From an uncultured Shewanella sp. (lineage in GTDB: Bacteria > Pseudomonadota > Gammaproteobacteria > Enterobacterales > Shewanellaceae), in contig NZ_CANLKR010000022.1 in NCBI RefSeq assembly GCF_947491715.1, forward strand, positions 1-64,000: 64,000 nucleotides of DNA, written 5' to 3'. A model generated the notes under the pieces. It did not search any database and was not told the origin of the DNA. It saw only the letters and a list, made by a program, of their open reading frames with translations. Positions 55,614-64,000 of this stretch are shown piece by piece. The translations under genes and the position numbers were made by a program. The first letter of the stretch is position 1; the number at the start of each line of letters is the position of its first letter.

Positions 55614-55640
55614 AAATGCCAGTTCAGCTCACTGGCATTT
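55614..55640 (-). terminator. Terminator after the two-domain lipoprotein gene
   Basis: 10 bp perfect stem AAATGCCAGT / ACTGGCATTT with a 7-base loop, 10 bases beyond the stop codon on the minus strand. Confidence 0.65.
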
Positions 55641-55649
55641 GAGAGAATA

Positions 55650-56648
55650 TTAAAGGGTATGGTGATCTTCTAGTATTCTTGTCGCTAATTTACCGTTCTT
55701 AATTTGTTCATAAGGAGTGGCTAAGTACTCTTGTGCAGCTTCTACGCGTTGCTTAAAGGCATCTTGGTTAATGACGTCTAAGTCAACGGCCATTAATTTT
55801 GCTTTTTTCTGCCATTTTTTAATTGTTTTTTCTGACTTTTTAGGATCGATTGGTAACAATTGAACATGAGCTTGATTCCAACCCATATCCACATCAAATT
55901 CAACAATGTATTCTTTACCTGCTTCCACATTTGCTTCTAAAACAGAATAGCGCTCTGAGAAAGATAAAAAGGTATGTTTTCCAGGTGTCACTCTCACTTG
56001 AAAATATGTGCCAGAAGTGGTGCTACCGATATAACCTTCTTGAGACCAAATATCGAATGGCACTTGACCAATCAATGTTTCCATACGGTAGAAATTGATG
56101 ATGGCGGTTTTATCGTCTGCTTTCATTGCTTCCTCTGCTTCTTTCATCACAGGGAAACCTAATAAGGACGGGTTAATCAGTAAATTATCATGTGCATCAT
56201 TTTTTCTGGGCTCACCAATATCTTTAGCTTTCTTGGTTTGCATTATCATAGATGCGCCGAGTTCATAACTGATCTCTTTCATTTCACCTTTAATATAATC
56301 TATCTGATAATAAAGGGTCTCGCCTGGCTTATTATCAACTTTAGCGTACGCGAATCCTGCCAGCCCTTGTACACCGTGGATAGAGTTAATACCTGAATCC
56401 AATTTTAATAACGTATGAGAGCCATTAGATAAATCGGCAAGGACATGTTTATTAGCTGCAAGCCATAGTCCTCTGGCACCTCCTTGAAAATTAGCGCCTC
56501 GAATAACATAGACAAACGTTTCATCCTGAGCGGGGACTGCTTCAGGTTTAAATTGACTGACTAAATTGGGGTCTATTTTATATGTTGTTGCACAGCCTGA
56601 TAACAATAAAATAATGCCAGCTAAGCCGAATACACTCAATTTTTTCAT
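55650..56648 (-). CDS. Lipoprotein with two DUF2846-like domains
   Basis: A 332-residue lipoprotein of unknown function. The ATG at 56648 is chosen because MKKLSVFGLAGIILLLSGCA is a textbook lipoprotein signal with lipobox LSGC, preceded by AAGGTAG; reading from 56765 adds 39 residues before it. Two similar beta-rich domains follow: first from about residue 35 (FVYVIRGANFQGGARGLWLA), second from about 185 (AIINFYRMETLIGQVPFDIW), both ending in strands like GKEYIVEFDVDMGW. Each resembles DUF2846. It may be a duplication within one gene. Confidence 0.8.
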   Translation of the reverse strand: MKKLSVFGLAGIILLLSGCATTYKIDPNLVSQFKPEAVPAQDETFVYVIRGANFQGGARGLWLAANKHVLADLSNGSHTLLKLDSGINSIHGVQGLAGFAYAKVDNKPGETLYYQIDYIKGEMKEISYELGASMIMQTKKAKDIGEPRKNDAHDNLLINPSLLGFPVMKEAEEAMKADDKTAIINFYRMETLIGQVPFDIWSQEGYIGSTTSGTYFQVRVTPGKHTFLSFSERYSVLEANVEAGKEYIVEFDVDMGWNQAHVQLLPIDPKKSEKTIKKWQKKAKLMAVDLDVINQDAFKQRVEAAQEYLATPYEQIKNGKLATRILEDHHTL

Positions 56649-56770
56649 TTTAAAATAACTACCTTGTTTATTAATAATAACGATTAAATGCGGCATGTTA
56701 GCATATTGTTTTTCAATTGTGTTTTTATGTGATGGTTTTTTGCTGGTGTGAAAGGGGGAAGTCAAAGGAA

Positions 56771-56805
56771 CATGCTCAGGATCTCATATTGAGATCCTGA
56801 GCATG
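56771..56805. terminator. Long perfect hairpin between rapA and the lipoprotein gene
   Basis: A 16 bp perfect stem (first arm CATGCTCAGGATCTCA) with a 3-base loop lies 33 bases beyond the rapA stop on the minus strand. On the plus strand TTTAACTGTTTT follows. It is a likely rapA terminator. Confidence 0.65.
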
Positions 56806-56837
56806 TTTAACTGTTTTAAAGTTGGAATGAAAGAGCG

Positions 56838-59738
56838 CTACGCGTGACTCACCACAATTAAACGGATGGAATCGAGTTGTAATTGTCCTGCATCTAAGTA
56901 ACGGTTGAGTTCACTCATTTGCTCTTTAATATGCTCAATTTCTTCATCGCGAATATTAGGGTTGACGGCTTTTAAGGCCTCAAGCCTTGCTTGCTCACTG
57001 GATAATTGCTCTGTCATTTTCGCGCGAGCCGTGTCGATTAATAAAGCCAATTCCTTATCGGCAAAGGACTCTGCTTTACCCAGCAATGGATGCAATGCTG
57101 TTTGATAAGCGTTAACAAGCTTACTGCCAATATGACGGTTGACGGCGCTTAATTGCTTATCAAAGCTTTCATAGGAGACTTTATCGGATAAATTATTGCC
57201 ACTTTGATCCAGTAAAATACGGACGGGAGTCGGCGGGAAATAACGATAAAGTTGACTCGATTTAGGCGCAGAAGCATCGGCCATATAAATGAGTTCTAAA
57301 AACAGGGTTCCAGCTGGCAAGGCTTTGTTTTTTAACACAGCAACACTGGTAGTTCCGGTTTCAGATGAGGTGATGAGATCTAAGCCTGTTTGTACAATGG
57401 GGTGCTCTTGCGTAATGAGGGCAATATCATCACGAGATAACGCGATATCGCGGTCAAAAGTGACAGTAACGCCATCTTCGGGTAATCCAGGATAGGTTGG
57501 GAACATCATGTGTTCGCTTGGGCGAAGTACAATGGCATTTTCGCCACTGTCTTCTTGTTCCACACCAATAATATCCCACAGACGGATCACTGAGCCAATG
57601 AGGTGAGTGTCTTGATCGCGACTAGCAAGCTTCTCTACCAGTTGAGCCGATTTTTCTCCACCATGAGAATTAATTTCCAGAAGCTTATCTCGCCCTTGCT
57701 CCATCGCCAATTTTAGCGTTTGGTAACGTTCTTGGGTGTCTTCCAGTAAGCTGTTGAAGCTGTCTTCATCATTGAGTAATAAACTATCAAGTAGACTTGC
57801 TGAAAACTCATTGAACAAAATGTGACCGCTTGGGCAGGTTTGCTCAAAGGCATTTAGGCCTTTGTGATACCAGTTCATTAAGCCTTCTTGAGCAGTATGT
57901 TCAAGATAAGGCAAATGAATTTCAACATCATTCTTTTGACCAATTCTGTCTAAACGGCCGATACGTTGTTCAAGCAGATCGGGGTTCAGCGGTAAATCAA
58001 ACAAGATTAAGTGACTAGCAAATTGGAAATTACGTCCTTCTGAGCCAATTTCAGAGCAAATGAGGGCTTGGGCACCGCCACTTTCTTGAGCGAAATAAGC
58101 ACCCGCTTTGTCACGTTCAATGATAGACATGCCTTCATGGAAGACTGTGGCTTGAATGCCTTCACGGGTTCGCAATGCTTCTTCAAGGCTGAGTGCGGTA
58201 TCGGCTTGGCTGGCGATGATCAGGACTTTTTTACTGCGATTGTTTTTCAAAAACTCAATCAGCCAGTCAACGCGAGGATCGAATTTCCACCAGCTAGCAC
58301 TGCCACTGTCAAAGTCTTGATAGATTTTTTCAGGGCTAAGTATTTGTTTCACTTTGGCGGCTGTGTCCAGATGTTTGTTCATCATGGCGCTCACACGCGC
58401 TGCCGTAACATATTGCTCTGGCATAGGTTGTGGGTGAGCGTTAAACAGTCGCTTAGGGAAGCCTTTCACTGAGGCGCGGCTGTTACGATAAAGCACCCGG
58501 CCTGTTCCGTGTCTGTCGAGTAATTCTTGTAAAAGTGATTGCCTAGCCTGATAACGCACATCAGTATTATCATCTTGAATGAGCCGAAGAGTATCACTGA
58601 TGTCTTTTTCTGAGACTAATGAAACCAGTTTATCAAGGGTATCAGTATCGATAGTGTCGTTACTGGCTAAGGCATCGGCGGCAATGGCGACATCTTTATA
58701 GCTGGTCTCTTCTGTTAAAAAGGCGTCATAATCGTAAAAACGATCTGGATCGAGCAAACGCAAGCGAGCGAAATGGCTCTGGTGACCTAATTGATCCGGT
58801 GTGGCGGTGAGTAATAATACGCCAGGGATTGCTTCACTTAAGGCTTCAACAATACGATAAGCACGACTTGGCGCTTCTTCTGACCATTCTAAATGGTGGG
58901 CTTCATCAACAACCAGTAAATCCCAATCGGCATCAACAGCTTGCTCAAGACGACGCTTTTTGCGCAGTAACTCTAAAGAGCAAATCACCAGTTGTTCTGT
59001 GTAAAATGGATTGTCATTATCGGCATAGGCTTCAACACAACGATCTTCATCAAAGACGGAGAAACGCAGGTTAAATCGCCTTAGCATTTCAACTAACCAC
59101 TGGTGACGTAGCGTATCAGGCACAATAACCAATATGCGTTCGGCGCGGCCCGTTAGCAATTGTTGATGAATAATGAGGCCGGCTTCAATGGTTTTACCTA
59201 ACCCAACTTCATCGGCTAATAGCACGCGAGGGGCGAATCGCTGTCCGACTTCATGGGCAATCCATTGCTGGTGGGGGATCAGTCCAACACGAGGACCTTG
59301 TAAGCCCAATAAATCCGATGTGGCTAGCTTATGGCGCAATAATTGGCATTGATAGCGGACACCAAATCGATCTAAACGGTCTATTTGGCCAGCAAAAAGA
59401 CGATCTTGGGGTTTATTGAAGCGAATGTTGTGATTGAGCAGTGTTTCCCGCAAGCTGACTTCTTCACCGGTTTCTTCATGAATACCGTGATAAATGATAA
59501 GGCCATCTTTGTCTTCAACCTCAGTGACTTTTAAGCTCCATTCTTCATGGCTTTCAACCTTGTCACCAGGGTTATAAATTACACGAGTGAGCGGGGCTTC
59601 AGCGCGTGAAAATAATCTATTCTCACCTGTTGCAGGAAAGAGTACGGTGACCATACGGCCTTCCATTCCAACAACAGTACCTAAACCAAGTTCAGATTCA
59701 GTATCACTTATCCAGCGCTGACCTAAGGAAAACGGCAT
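56838..59738 (-). CDS. rapA: RNA polymerase-associated ATPase RapA
   Basis: Swi2/Snf2-type ATPase that binds RNA polymerase and promotes its recycling after transcription. It has 966 residues, as in E. coli (968). The N-terminal Tudor-like region begins [18 protein letters not shown]; Walker A is [14 protein letters not shown] at about 175-188; DEAH is in [10 protein letters not shown]; helicase motifs V and VI are [17 protein letters not shown] and [10 protein letters not shown]. It stands alone, divergent from the PhoH-family gene. Confidence 0.97.
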   Translation of the reverse strand: MPFSLGQRWISDTESELGLGTVVGMEGRMVTVLFPATGENRLFSRAEAPLTRVIYNPGDKVESHEEWSLKVTEVEDKDGLIIYHGIHEETGEEVSLRETLLNHNIRFNKPQDRLFAGQIDRLDRFGVRYQCQLLRHKLATSDLLGLQGPRVGLIPHQQWIAHEVGQRFAPRVLLADEVGLGKTIEAGLIIHQQLLTGRAERILVIVPDTLRHQWLVEMLRRFNLRFSVFDEDRCVEAYADNDNPFYTEQLVICSLELLRKKRRLEQAVDADWDLLVVDEAHHLEWSEEAPSRAYRIVEALSEAIPGVLLLTATPDQLGHQSHFARLRLLDPDRFYDYDAFLTEETSYKDVAIAADALASNDTIDTDTLDKLVSLVSEKDISDTLRLIQDDNTDVRYQARQSLLQELLDRHGTGRVLYRNSRASVKGFPKRLFNAHPQPMPEQYVTAARVSAMMNKHLDTAAKVKQILSPEKIYQDFDSGSASWWKFDPRVDWLIEFLKNNRSKKVLIIASQADTALSLEEALRTREGIQATVFHEGMSIIERDKAGAYFAQESGGAQALICSEIGSEGRNFQFASHLILFDLPLNPDLLEQRIGRLDRIGQKNDVEIHLPYLEHTAQEGLMNWYHKGLNAFEQTCPSGHILFNEFSASLLDSLLLNDEDSFNSLLEDTQERYQTLKLAMEQGRDKLLEINSHGGEKSAQLVEKLASRDQDTHLIGSVIRLWDIIGVEQEDSGENAIVLRPSEHMMFPTYPGLPEDGVTVTFDRDIALSRDDIALITQEHPIVQTGLDLITSSETGTTSVAVLKNKALPAGTLFLELIYMADASAPKSSQLYRYFPPTPVRILLDQSGNNLSDKVSYESFDKQLSAVNRHIGSKLVNAYQTALHPLLGKAESFADKELALLIDTARAKMTEQLSSEQARLEALKAVNPNIRDEEIEHIKEQMSELNRYLDAGQLQLDSIRLIVVSHA

Positions 59739-60139
59739 TTACATTTCTCATTTACAGGGGGACACAAGGGCGCGTATGGTATACCTAAACGCCGTAAAAC
59801 TGCAAGATTTACCCACGTCATTATCTCCATTCATAGTAGACTTTTTTAAGACAGATTAGTGATAAAAAAGTGACTGAGAGTGCGTAATCTAATCCATTAT
59901 TTTAGCCAAAATTGTCGCCGTTTCAATACCCCTTAGCATGAGAGAACTCGACTTGATACTGCAAAACTTTGCTGGCACTATGAGGAATGACTAAAGTAAA
60001 TCGTCAAAGAGCAAATCAAGCTTCTAAGCTAAATATGTTAGACGGTCATTAATCGGCCATTCACTGTTAACAATATAGGAGAGCATTGAATTATCTCAGG
60101 TTAAAGATAATCATTACATAATACACAAATGGAGGCGTC
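59739..60139. promoter_or_regulatory. Divergent rapA / phoH-like intergenic region
   Basis: 401 bases with no supported gene. It must hold the promoters of both genes. A purine-rich AATGGAGGCG ribosome-binding site (GGAGG) lies just before 60140. No repeat or operator was recognised. Confidence 0.4.
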
Positions 60140-61534
60140 ATGAATAAAGACGACAGAAAGTTGTTTGTATTAGATACCAATGTGTTACTGCATGAACCCT
60201 TAGCCATATATTCATTCAAGGAGCACGATGTCATCATTCCGATGACAGTGTTAGAAGAGCTCGATCAGATTAAAGATAGAAAACGGGATGTTAGCCGTGA
60301 TGCTCGAGTGGCGATTCGAGCCTTAGAAGATATTTTAGGCGGGGAAATTACGCCCGAAGAAATCGTCGAAGGGGTTCCTCTACCAAGGCGAGAAGATCAT
60401 GCTGATGTGTCAGGCCGTCTCGCTATTTTCCCCGATCATCAACTCGATTTCACTAATGGCTCTCTGCCTGATATCAATAATGACAACCGCATTATTAATA
60501 CCGCATTACATTTACAAAAAAAGCATGCCCCCCGTAGCTTAGTCTTGGTTACAAAAGACATTAATATGCGCCTTAAAGCTAAAGGGGCCGGCATTTTAAT
60601 GGTGGAAGATTATCGCCGAGATCAACTGATTGATGATGTGCGTTTTCTCACCAAAGGTTTCCATCAATTTGAGGGAAACTTTTGGGACTATACCGATAAT
60701 GTCAGTACAGAGAGTTATGGACGGCATACTGTGCATAAAGTGCCATTAGCCGATTTTGGTGATGAACCTTTTTACAGTAATCAATACATGCTCGATGAGA
60801 AATCTAACTTTTGTGGTCGCATAGTGGAGAAAACAGACAAAGAGCTCAAGTTCCTTGATTTAGGGAAAGACAGGCTGTTACACCTTGAAGCGTGGGGGAT
60901 TAAGCCTAAAAATATCTATCAAGGCATGGCGATGCAAGCCTTAATGGATCCCGATATTGATTTAGTGATTTTAACCGGGCCTGCAGGTTGCGGAAAAACA
61001 TTGCTCGCCATGGCAGCAGCGCTTGAGTTAGTCGTCGAGCGTGGCCTTTATGACAAGGTGATTGTTACGCGTAATACGCCTGAAATTGCCGAGTCCATTG
61101 GATTCTTACCCGGTACGGAAGAAGAGAAAATGGCGCCTTGGTTAGGTGCAATTACTGATACGTTGGAGGTGCTACACAAAAATGATGTTAATCCAACGGG
61201 TAGCATGAATTACATCATGGAAAAGGCCAACATTCAGTTTAAGTCAATTAACTTTATGCGAGGTCGTTCAATTCAACACTCTGTGGTGATTTTGGATGAA
61301 TGCCAAAATTTAACGGCTTCTCAACTGAAAACCATGTTAACCCGTATGGGTGAGGGCACAAAATTGATTTGCAGTGGTAATCTAGCGCAAATAGATACCA
61401 ATTATCTTACCGCCGTGACATCTGGGTTAACTTATATTGTGGAGCGTTTTAAAGATTTTGATGGAAGTGCCAATATATACTTAAATGGCGTTGTGCGTTC
61501 ACGTTTAGCTGAATTTGCTGAAGAAAACTTATAG
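60140..61534 (+). CDS. PIN-PhoH family protein
   Basis: A 464-residue protein joining a PIN-type RNase domain to a PhoH ATPase. The PIN part has FVLDTNVLLHEP (Asp12), DARVAIRALEDIL and LVTKDINMRLKAKG. The PhoH part has Walker A LTGPAGCGKTLLA at about 279-291 and Walker B VVILDECQNL. Proteins with both domains unwind and cut RNA in other bacteria (PhoH2-type). It is distinct from YbeZ, which has no PIN domain. Start ATG at 60140 has GGAGG upstream. A single gene, with a terminator just after the stop. Confidence 0.9.
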   Translation: MNKDDRKLFVLDTNVLLHEPLAIYSFKEHDVIIPMTVLEELDQIKDRKRDVSRDARVAIRALEDILGGEITPEEIVEGVPLPRREDHADVSGRLAIFPDHQLDFTNGSLPDINNDNRIINTALHLQKKHAPRSLVLVTKDINMRLKAKGAGILMVEDYRRDQLIDDVRFLTKGFHQFEGNFWDYTDNVSTESYGRHTVHKVPLADFGDEPFYSNQYMLDEKSNFCGRIVEKTDKELKFLDLGKDRLLHLEAWGIKPKNIYQGMAMQALMDPDIDLVILTGPAGCGKTLLAMAAALELVVERGLYDKVIVTRNTPEIAESIGFLPGTEEEKMAPWLGAITDTLEVLHKNDVNPTGSMNYIMEKANIQFKSINFMRGRSIQHSVVILDECQNLTASQLKTMLTRMGEGTKLICSGNLAQIDTNYLTAVTSGLTYIVERFKDFDGSANIYLNGVVRSRLAEFAEENL

Positions 61535-61561
61535 ATTTTTAAAGGGAGATTGAAAGAGATT

Positions 61562-61587
61562 GGCTTAGGTCGACTCCCTAAGCCTTT
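61562..61587 (+). terminator. Terminator after the PIN-PhoH gene
   Basis: Perfect 8 bp stem GGCTTAGG / CCTAAGCC with a 7-base loop and TTTAG after it, 28 bases past the stop codon. Confidence 0.7.
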
Positions 61588-61897
61588 AGCGCCTTGATAG
61601 CAGATAAAGTGGTTTTAAAGTGATTTACCCTAGTATTTTTAATAAATATTAATCGTTTGATCTCGATGATTTGATATACTGATAGTCAGCTAAGCCTTTT
61701 TAGGCTTAGCTTAATAACAATAAATATTAAGTTGTAAACAACTGATGTTAAAAAAGTTATTTTATTGTTGTTATTTTGGTATACCTAGACTTTACGTCGT
61801 CTAGATGTGGGCAATACACTTGTTTCTTTGCAACATGTGAAGTCGGTCTACTATGGTATGATTATCAGCGAAAAGTGTGCTTTATCAAGGGTTGTGA
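61588..61897. other. Spacer with a second, related hairpin
   Basis: A 10 bp perfect stem AGCTAAGCCT / AGGCTTAGCT at 61688-61711 uses the same TAAGCC / GGCTTA word as the terminator before it. No U tract follows, so it may be a stabiliser or binding site. AT-rich DNA with the promoter of the sensor gene follows. CAAGGG precedes the ATG at 61898. Confidence 0.45.
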
Positions 61898-64000
61898 ATG
61901 AAACCAACTGAACTAGGTCTTCAATTAAAATCTCCGATACAAAAAAATTATAACCGAGCAGTTTTTTATACCTATATCGGCGTTATCATCATGGCGTTAG
62001 TGACGGCATGGTTTTTTTTCGATCGAGAAAAAAAGCATTTAATTGAGCAAAGAGAAGAGCAGGTTGAACGTCATGTTTTGCAAATTGATCTTTTACTTGA
62101 ATCGAGTATAAGGGCGGTTAAAAGCTTACGTAACGTTGCTGTGGATCATTTGCGTTTTGATGAACTCGTCAGAAAAGACAGTTTGCCTCAATATCAAAAG
62201 TTCAAAGAAACGGGTCAGTATTTCACACTTGAGCCCAGTTATGCCCACAGCGGTGAGCCTTTCACTAACATGGGGCGTATTACTGGTGTCGGCTCTTTGA
62301 ATGGCCGCAGTGAAAAATTCTATCAAGAATTAGAAATGCTATTTGAGTTGTCTTTATCTTTTCCTGTGGCAACCGAAGCTGCACCAAAAGCGTCATCTAT
62401 TTACTATATTTCCAAGCGCAGAATGATGTCTTATTATCCATGGCCATCAAATGAAAAGCGTTTTCGTGAAGAGTTGCTTAATAAAAAGCCCTTTCAGTTA
62501 GCCACGCCCTCGATGAATCCTCAACGTAGCGTATTTTGGAGTGAAGCGTATGTGGATCCCACCAATAAAGGTTTGCTAACGACTTTAGGCGTGCCCATAT
62601 ATTTGAAAGATGAGTTTATTGGTTCAATCAATTTAGACATGACACTCGCTTCATTGGCCAAGCAAATTCGTTTGTATTTTAAAATGCCCGGCACGGTGAT
62701 TTTATTGGATCAGGGGAATAATATCCTCTCAAACAGTGATGTTGACTCTGCCCATATCAATCGCGTTTACCATATTAGCCAGAAAATACCATCCGAGCTG
62801 CACTCTATTCCGGAGTCTGTGTTATTTGATGCACACGAAGGGATGATCCGTAATGGGTATTATATTCATTCCGTTGCATTACATAACGCCCCTTGGCGTT
62901 TGTTGTATTTGCAGCCCGTTGATGATTTGTTCAAAGATTCTTGGGAAAAGTTGAAATTATCTTTTCTATTAGTGGTGTTGGCGTTATCTGTTTTGGTCAC
63001 CATAGTCCACTGGCAAACCAGACGATCTTTTGTGAACCCAGCAACAAGTTTATTAACCCATTTAGAGATGTGTTCTCAAGAGCCCATTAAAGTACCTGAA
63101 CGGGTATCAGATGGTTGGGAGCCTTGGTATCAACTTGTAAGTCGTATTTTTGAAGAAAACAAACAATATACAAGGCATCTTGCGGAGCAAAATAGACGAC
63201 TCGACAAGTTGGTTGCTCAGCGCACGAAAAGGTTAAAAGAAACCACTGAGCGTCGTGAGCGAGAATTCGCTTTATTGCGTTCGCTTATTGATTCTATACC
63301 AGAAGCGATTGTTTTTAAAGATAAAGAAGGCCGGTATTTAGGTTGTAATAAATCGGCTGAACGTATGCTTGGCTTCACCGAAAGTGAAATGATAGGGCGT
63401 TTTTCAGATAAAGTGGCGAGTGACGATCAAGCGGGGCGGATTCTGGCTGAGGACTTACGGGTCATGGAAGAAAAATCTACCTTGAGGTACCAAGAAAAGG
63501 TGGAGTTGGCAGGTAAATCTATTTTACTCGATACCCTTAAGTTACCTTTTTATAATCGCCGTGGTGAGTTACTGGGTTTAATTGCAGTATGGCGCGATGT
63601 GACTCGAGAATATGAGTCTGCAGAGCAATTGCGTTTATCTGAAGAGCGTTACCATCTTGCGATGGATGCGGTAGAAGATGGGCTATGGGATTGGTATCTC
63701 GATTCTGAGCAGATCATTTGCAACCCTGCTTATTACACTATGCTGGGTTATGAAACGAATGAGTTTCCGGCGTTAGTGTCAACCATTAGTGAGCTCATTC
63801 ATCCAGATGATCGTATGCGGGTTGAGCAATCGATGGAACAATATTTGGCCATGCCTTCTGGCACCTATGATGTTGAATTTAGAATGCGGGGCAAAACTGG
63901 GGAATATCATTGGCTGCAATCTCGAGGGCGCGTGGTTGAGTTTATGAGCAATGGCCAAGCGAAACGTATGGTTGGAACACATAAAGATATTACAAAACAC
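61898..64000 (+). CDS. Sensory PAS-domain protein (C-terminus cut by window end)
   Basis: An open frame of 701 codons runs from ATG 61898 to the window end with no stop. N-terminal membrane helix (about 25-45, IGVIIMALVTAWFFF), a periplasmic sensor domain of dCACHE type (about 50-345), a second membrane helix (about 350-372, FLLVVLALSVLVTIV), a coiled coil (HLAEQNRRLDKLVAQRTKRLKE), then two PAS domains (PEAIVFKDKEGRYLGCNKSAE and VEDGLWDWYLDSEQI). The output domain, perhaps GGDEF or a histidine kinase, is outside the window. Confidence 0.85.
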   Translation, partial: MKPTELGLQLKSPIQKNYNRAVFYTYIGVIIMALVTAWFFFDREKKHLIEQREEQVERHVLQIDLLLESSIRAVKSLRNVAVDHLRFDELVRKDSLPQYQKFKETGQYFTLEPSYAHSGEPFTNMGRITGVGSLNGRSEKFYQELEMLFELSLSFPVATEAAPKASSIYYISKRRMMSYYPWPSNEKRFREELLNKKPFQLATPSMNPQRSVFWSEAYVDPTNKGLLTTLGVPIYLKDEFIGSINLDMTLASLAKQIRLYFKMPGTVILLDQGNNILSNSDVDSAHINRVYHISQKIPSELHSIPESVLFDAHEGMIRNGYYIHSVALHNAPWRLLYLQPVDDLFKDSWEKLKLSFLLVVLALSVLVTIVHWQTRRSFVNPATSLLTHLEMCSQEPIKVPERVSDGWEPWYQLVSRIFEENKQYTRHLAEQNRRLDKLVAQRTKRLKETTERREREFALLRSLIDSIPEAIVFKDKEGRYLGCNKSAERMLGFTESEMIGRFSDKVASDDQAGRILAEDLRVMEEKSTLRYQEKVELAGKSILLDTLKLPFYNRRGELLGLIAVWRDVTREYESAEQLRLSEERYHLAMDAVEDGLWDWYLDSEQIICNPAYYTMLGYETNEFPALVSTISELIHPDDRMRVEQSMEQYLAMPSGTYDVEFRMRGKTGEYHWLQSRGRVVEFMSNGQAKRMVGTHKDITKH

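Overview
This 64 kb window reads as a chromosomal segment of a marine gammaproteobacterium, most likely a Shewanella. The evidence is the conserved blocks prmA-dusB-fis, trxA/rho beside rhlB-gppA, and ubiE-ubiJ-ubiB-tatABC-tatD-hemB, the many diguanylate cyclases, a GlyGly-CTERM subtilase, and an AT-rich base composition. The species was assigned from gene content only. No tRNA, rRNA, CRISPR array or prophage was seen.

Layout: (1) 1-20.3 kb is housekeeping: translation and transcription factors (Fis, DusB, PrmA, Rho, thioredoxin, RhlB, a short GppA-type phosphatase), haem synthesis (HemB), a membrane-bound diguanylate cyclase, TatD, the Tat translocase, ubiquinone synthesis (UbiB, UbiJ, UbiE), a MaoC-type hydratase and an MscS-type channel. 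A MITE-like element with a perfect 25 bp terminal inverted repeat lies at 18207-18473. (2) 20.5-39.4 kb is the accessory region. A small exported companion protein overlaps a giant Sec-exported SpvB/TcdB/YD-repeat (Tc- or Rhs-like) protein of about 3,625 residues, which is followed by a lipoprotein immunity candidate. Downstream are three displaced C-terminal tip/immunity modules. Two carry an HExxH zinc-metallopeptidase motif and one looks like DUF4329. The modules are separated by two families of direct repeats, and two of them still carry a frame-broken remnant of the Rhs core end. All four immunity candidates have export signals, which suggests that all four tips act in the periplasm or envelope. 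(3) 39.4-51 kb holds SlyB, a Vgb-like propeller, a second MITE-like element touching the start of a thiolase gene, a likely zinc-acquisition cluster (His/Cys-rich exported peptide, His-rich porin, ZnuA-like and ZnuB-like proteins, no ATPase), PlsC, RraB, a receiver-CheC protein coupled to a PAS-GGDEF protein, and a crotonase. (4) 51-64 kb holds a glycosyltransferase, a 1153-residue subtilase, a two-domain lipoprotein, RapA, a PIN-PhoH protein, and the start of a large sensory PAS protein cut by the window end.

The most notable part is the toxin-tip reservoir at 32.4-39.2 kb. One full-length delivery protein is followed by spare C-terminal modules with their protective partners. They are bounded by repeats that could support recombinational exchange of the active tip. 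Functions of the tips are inferred from motifs only.
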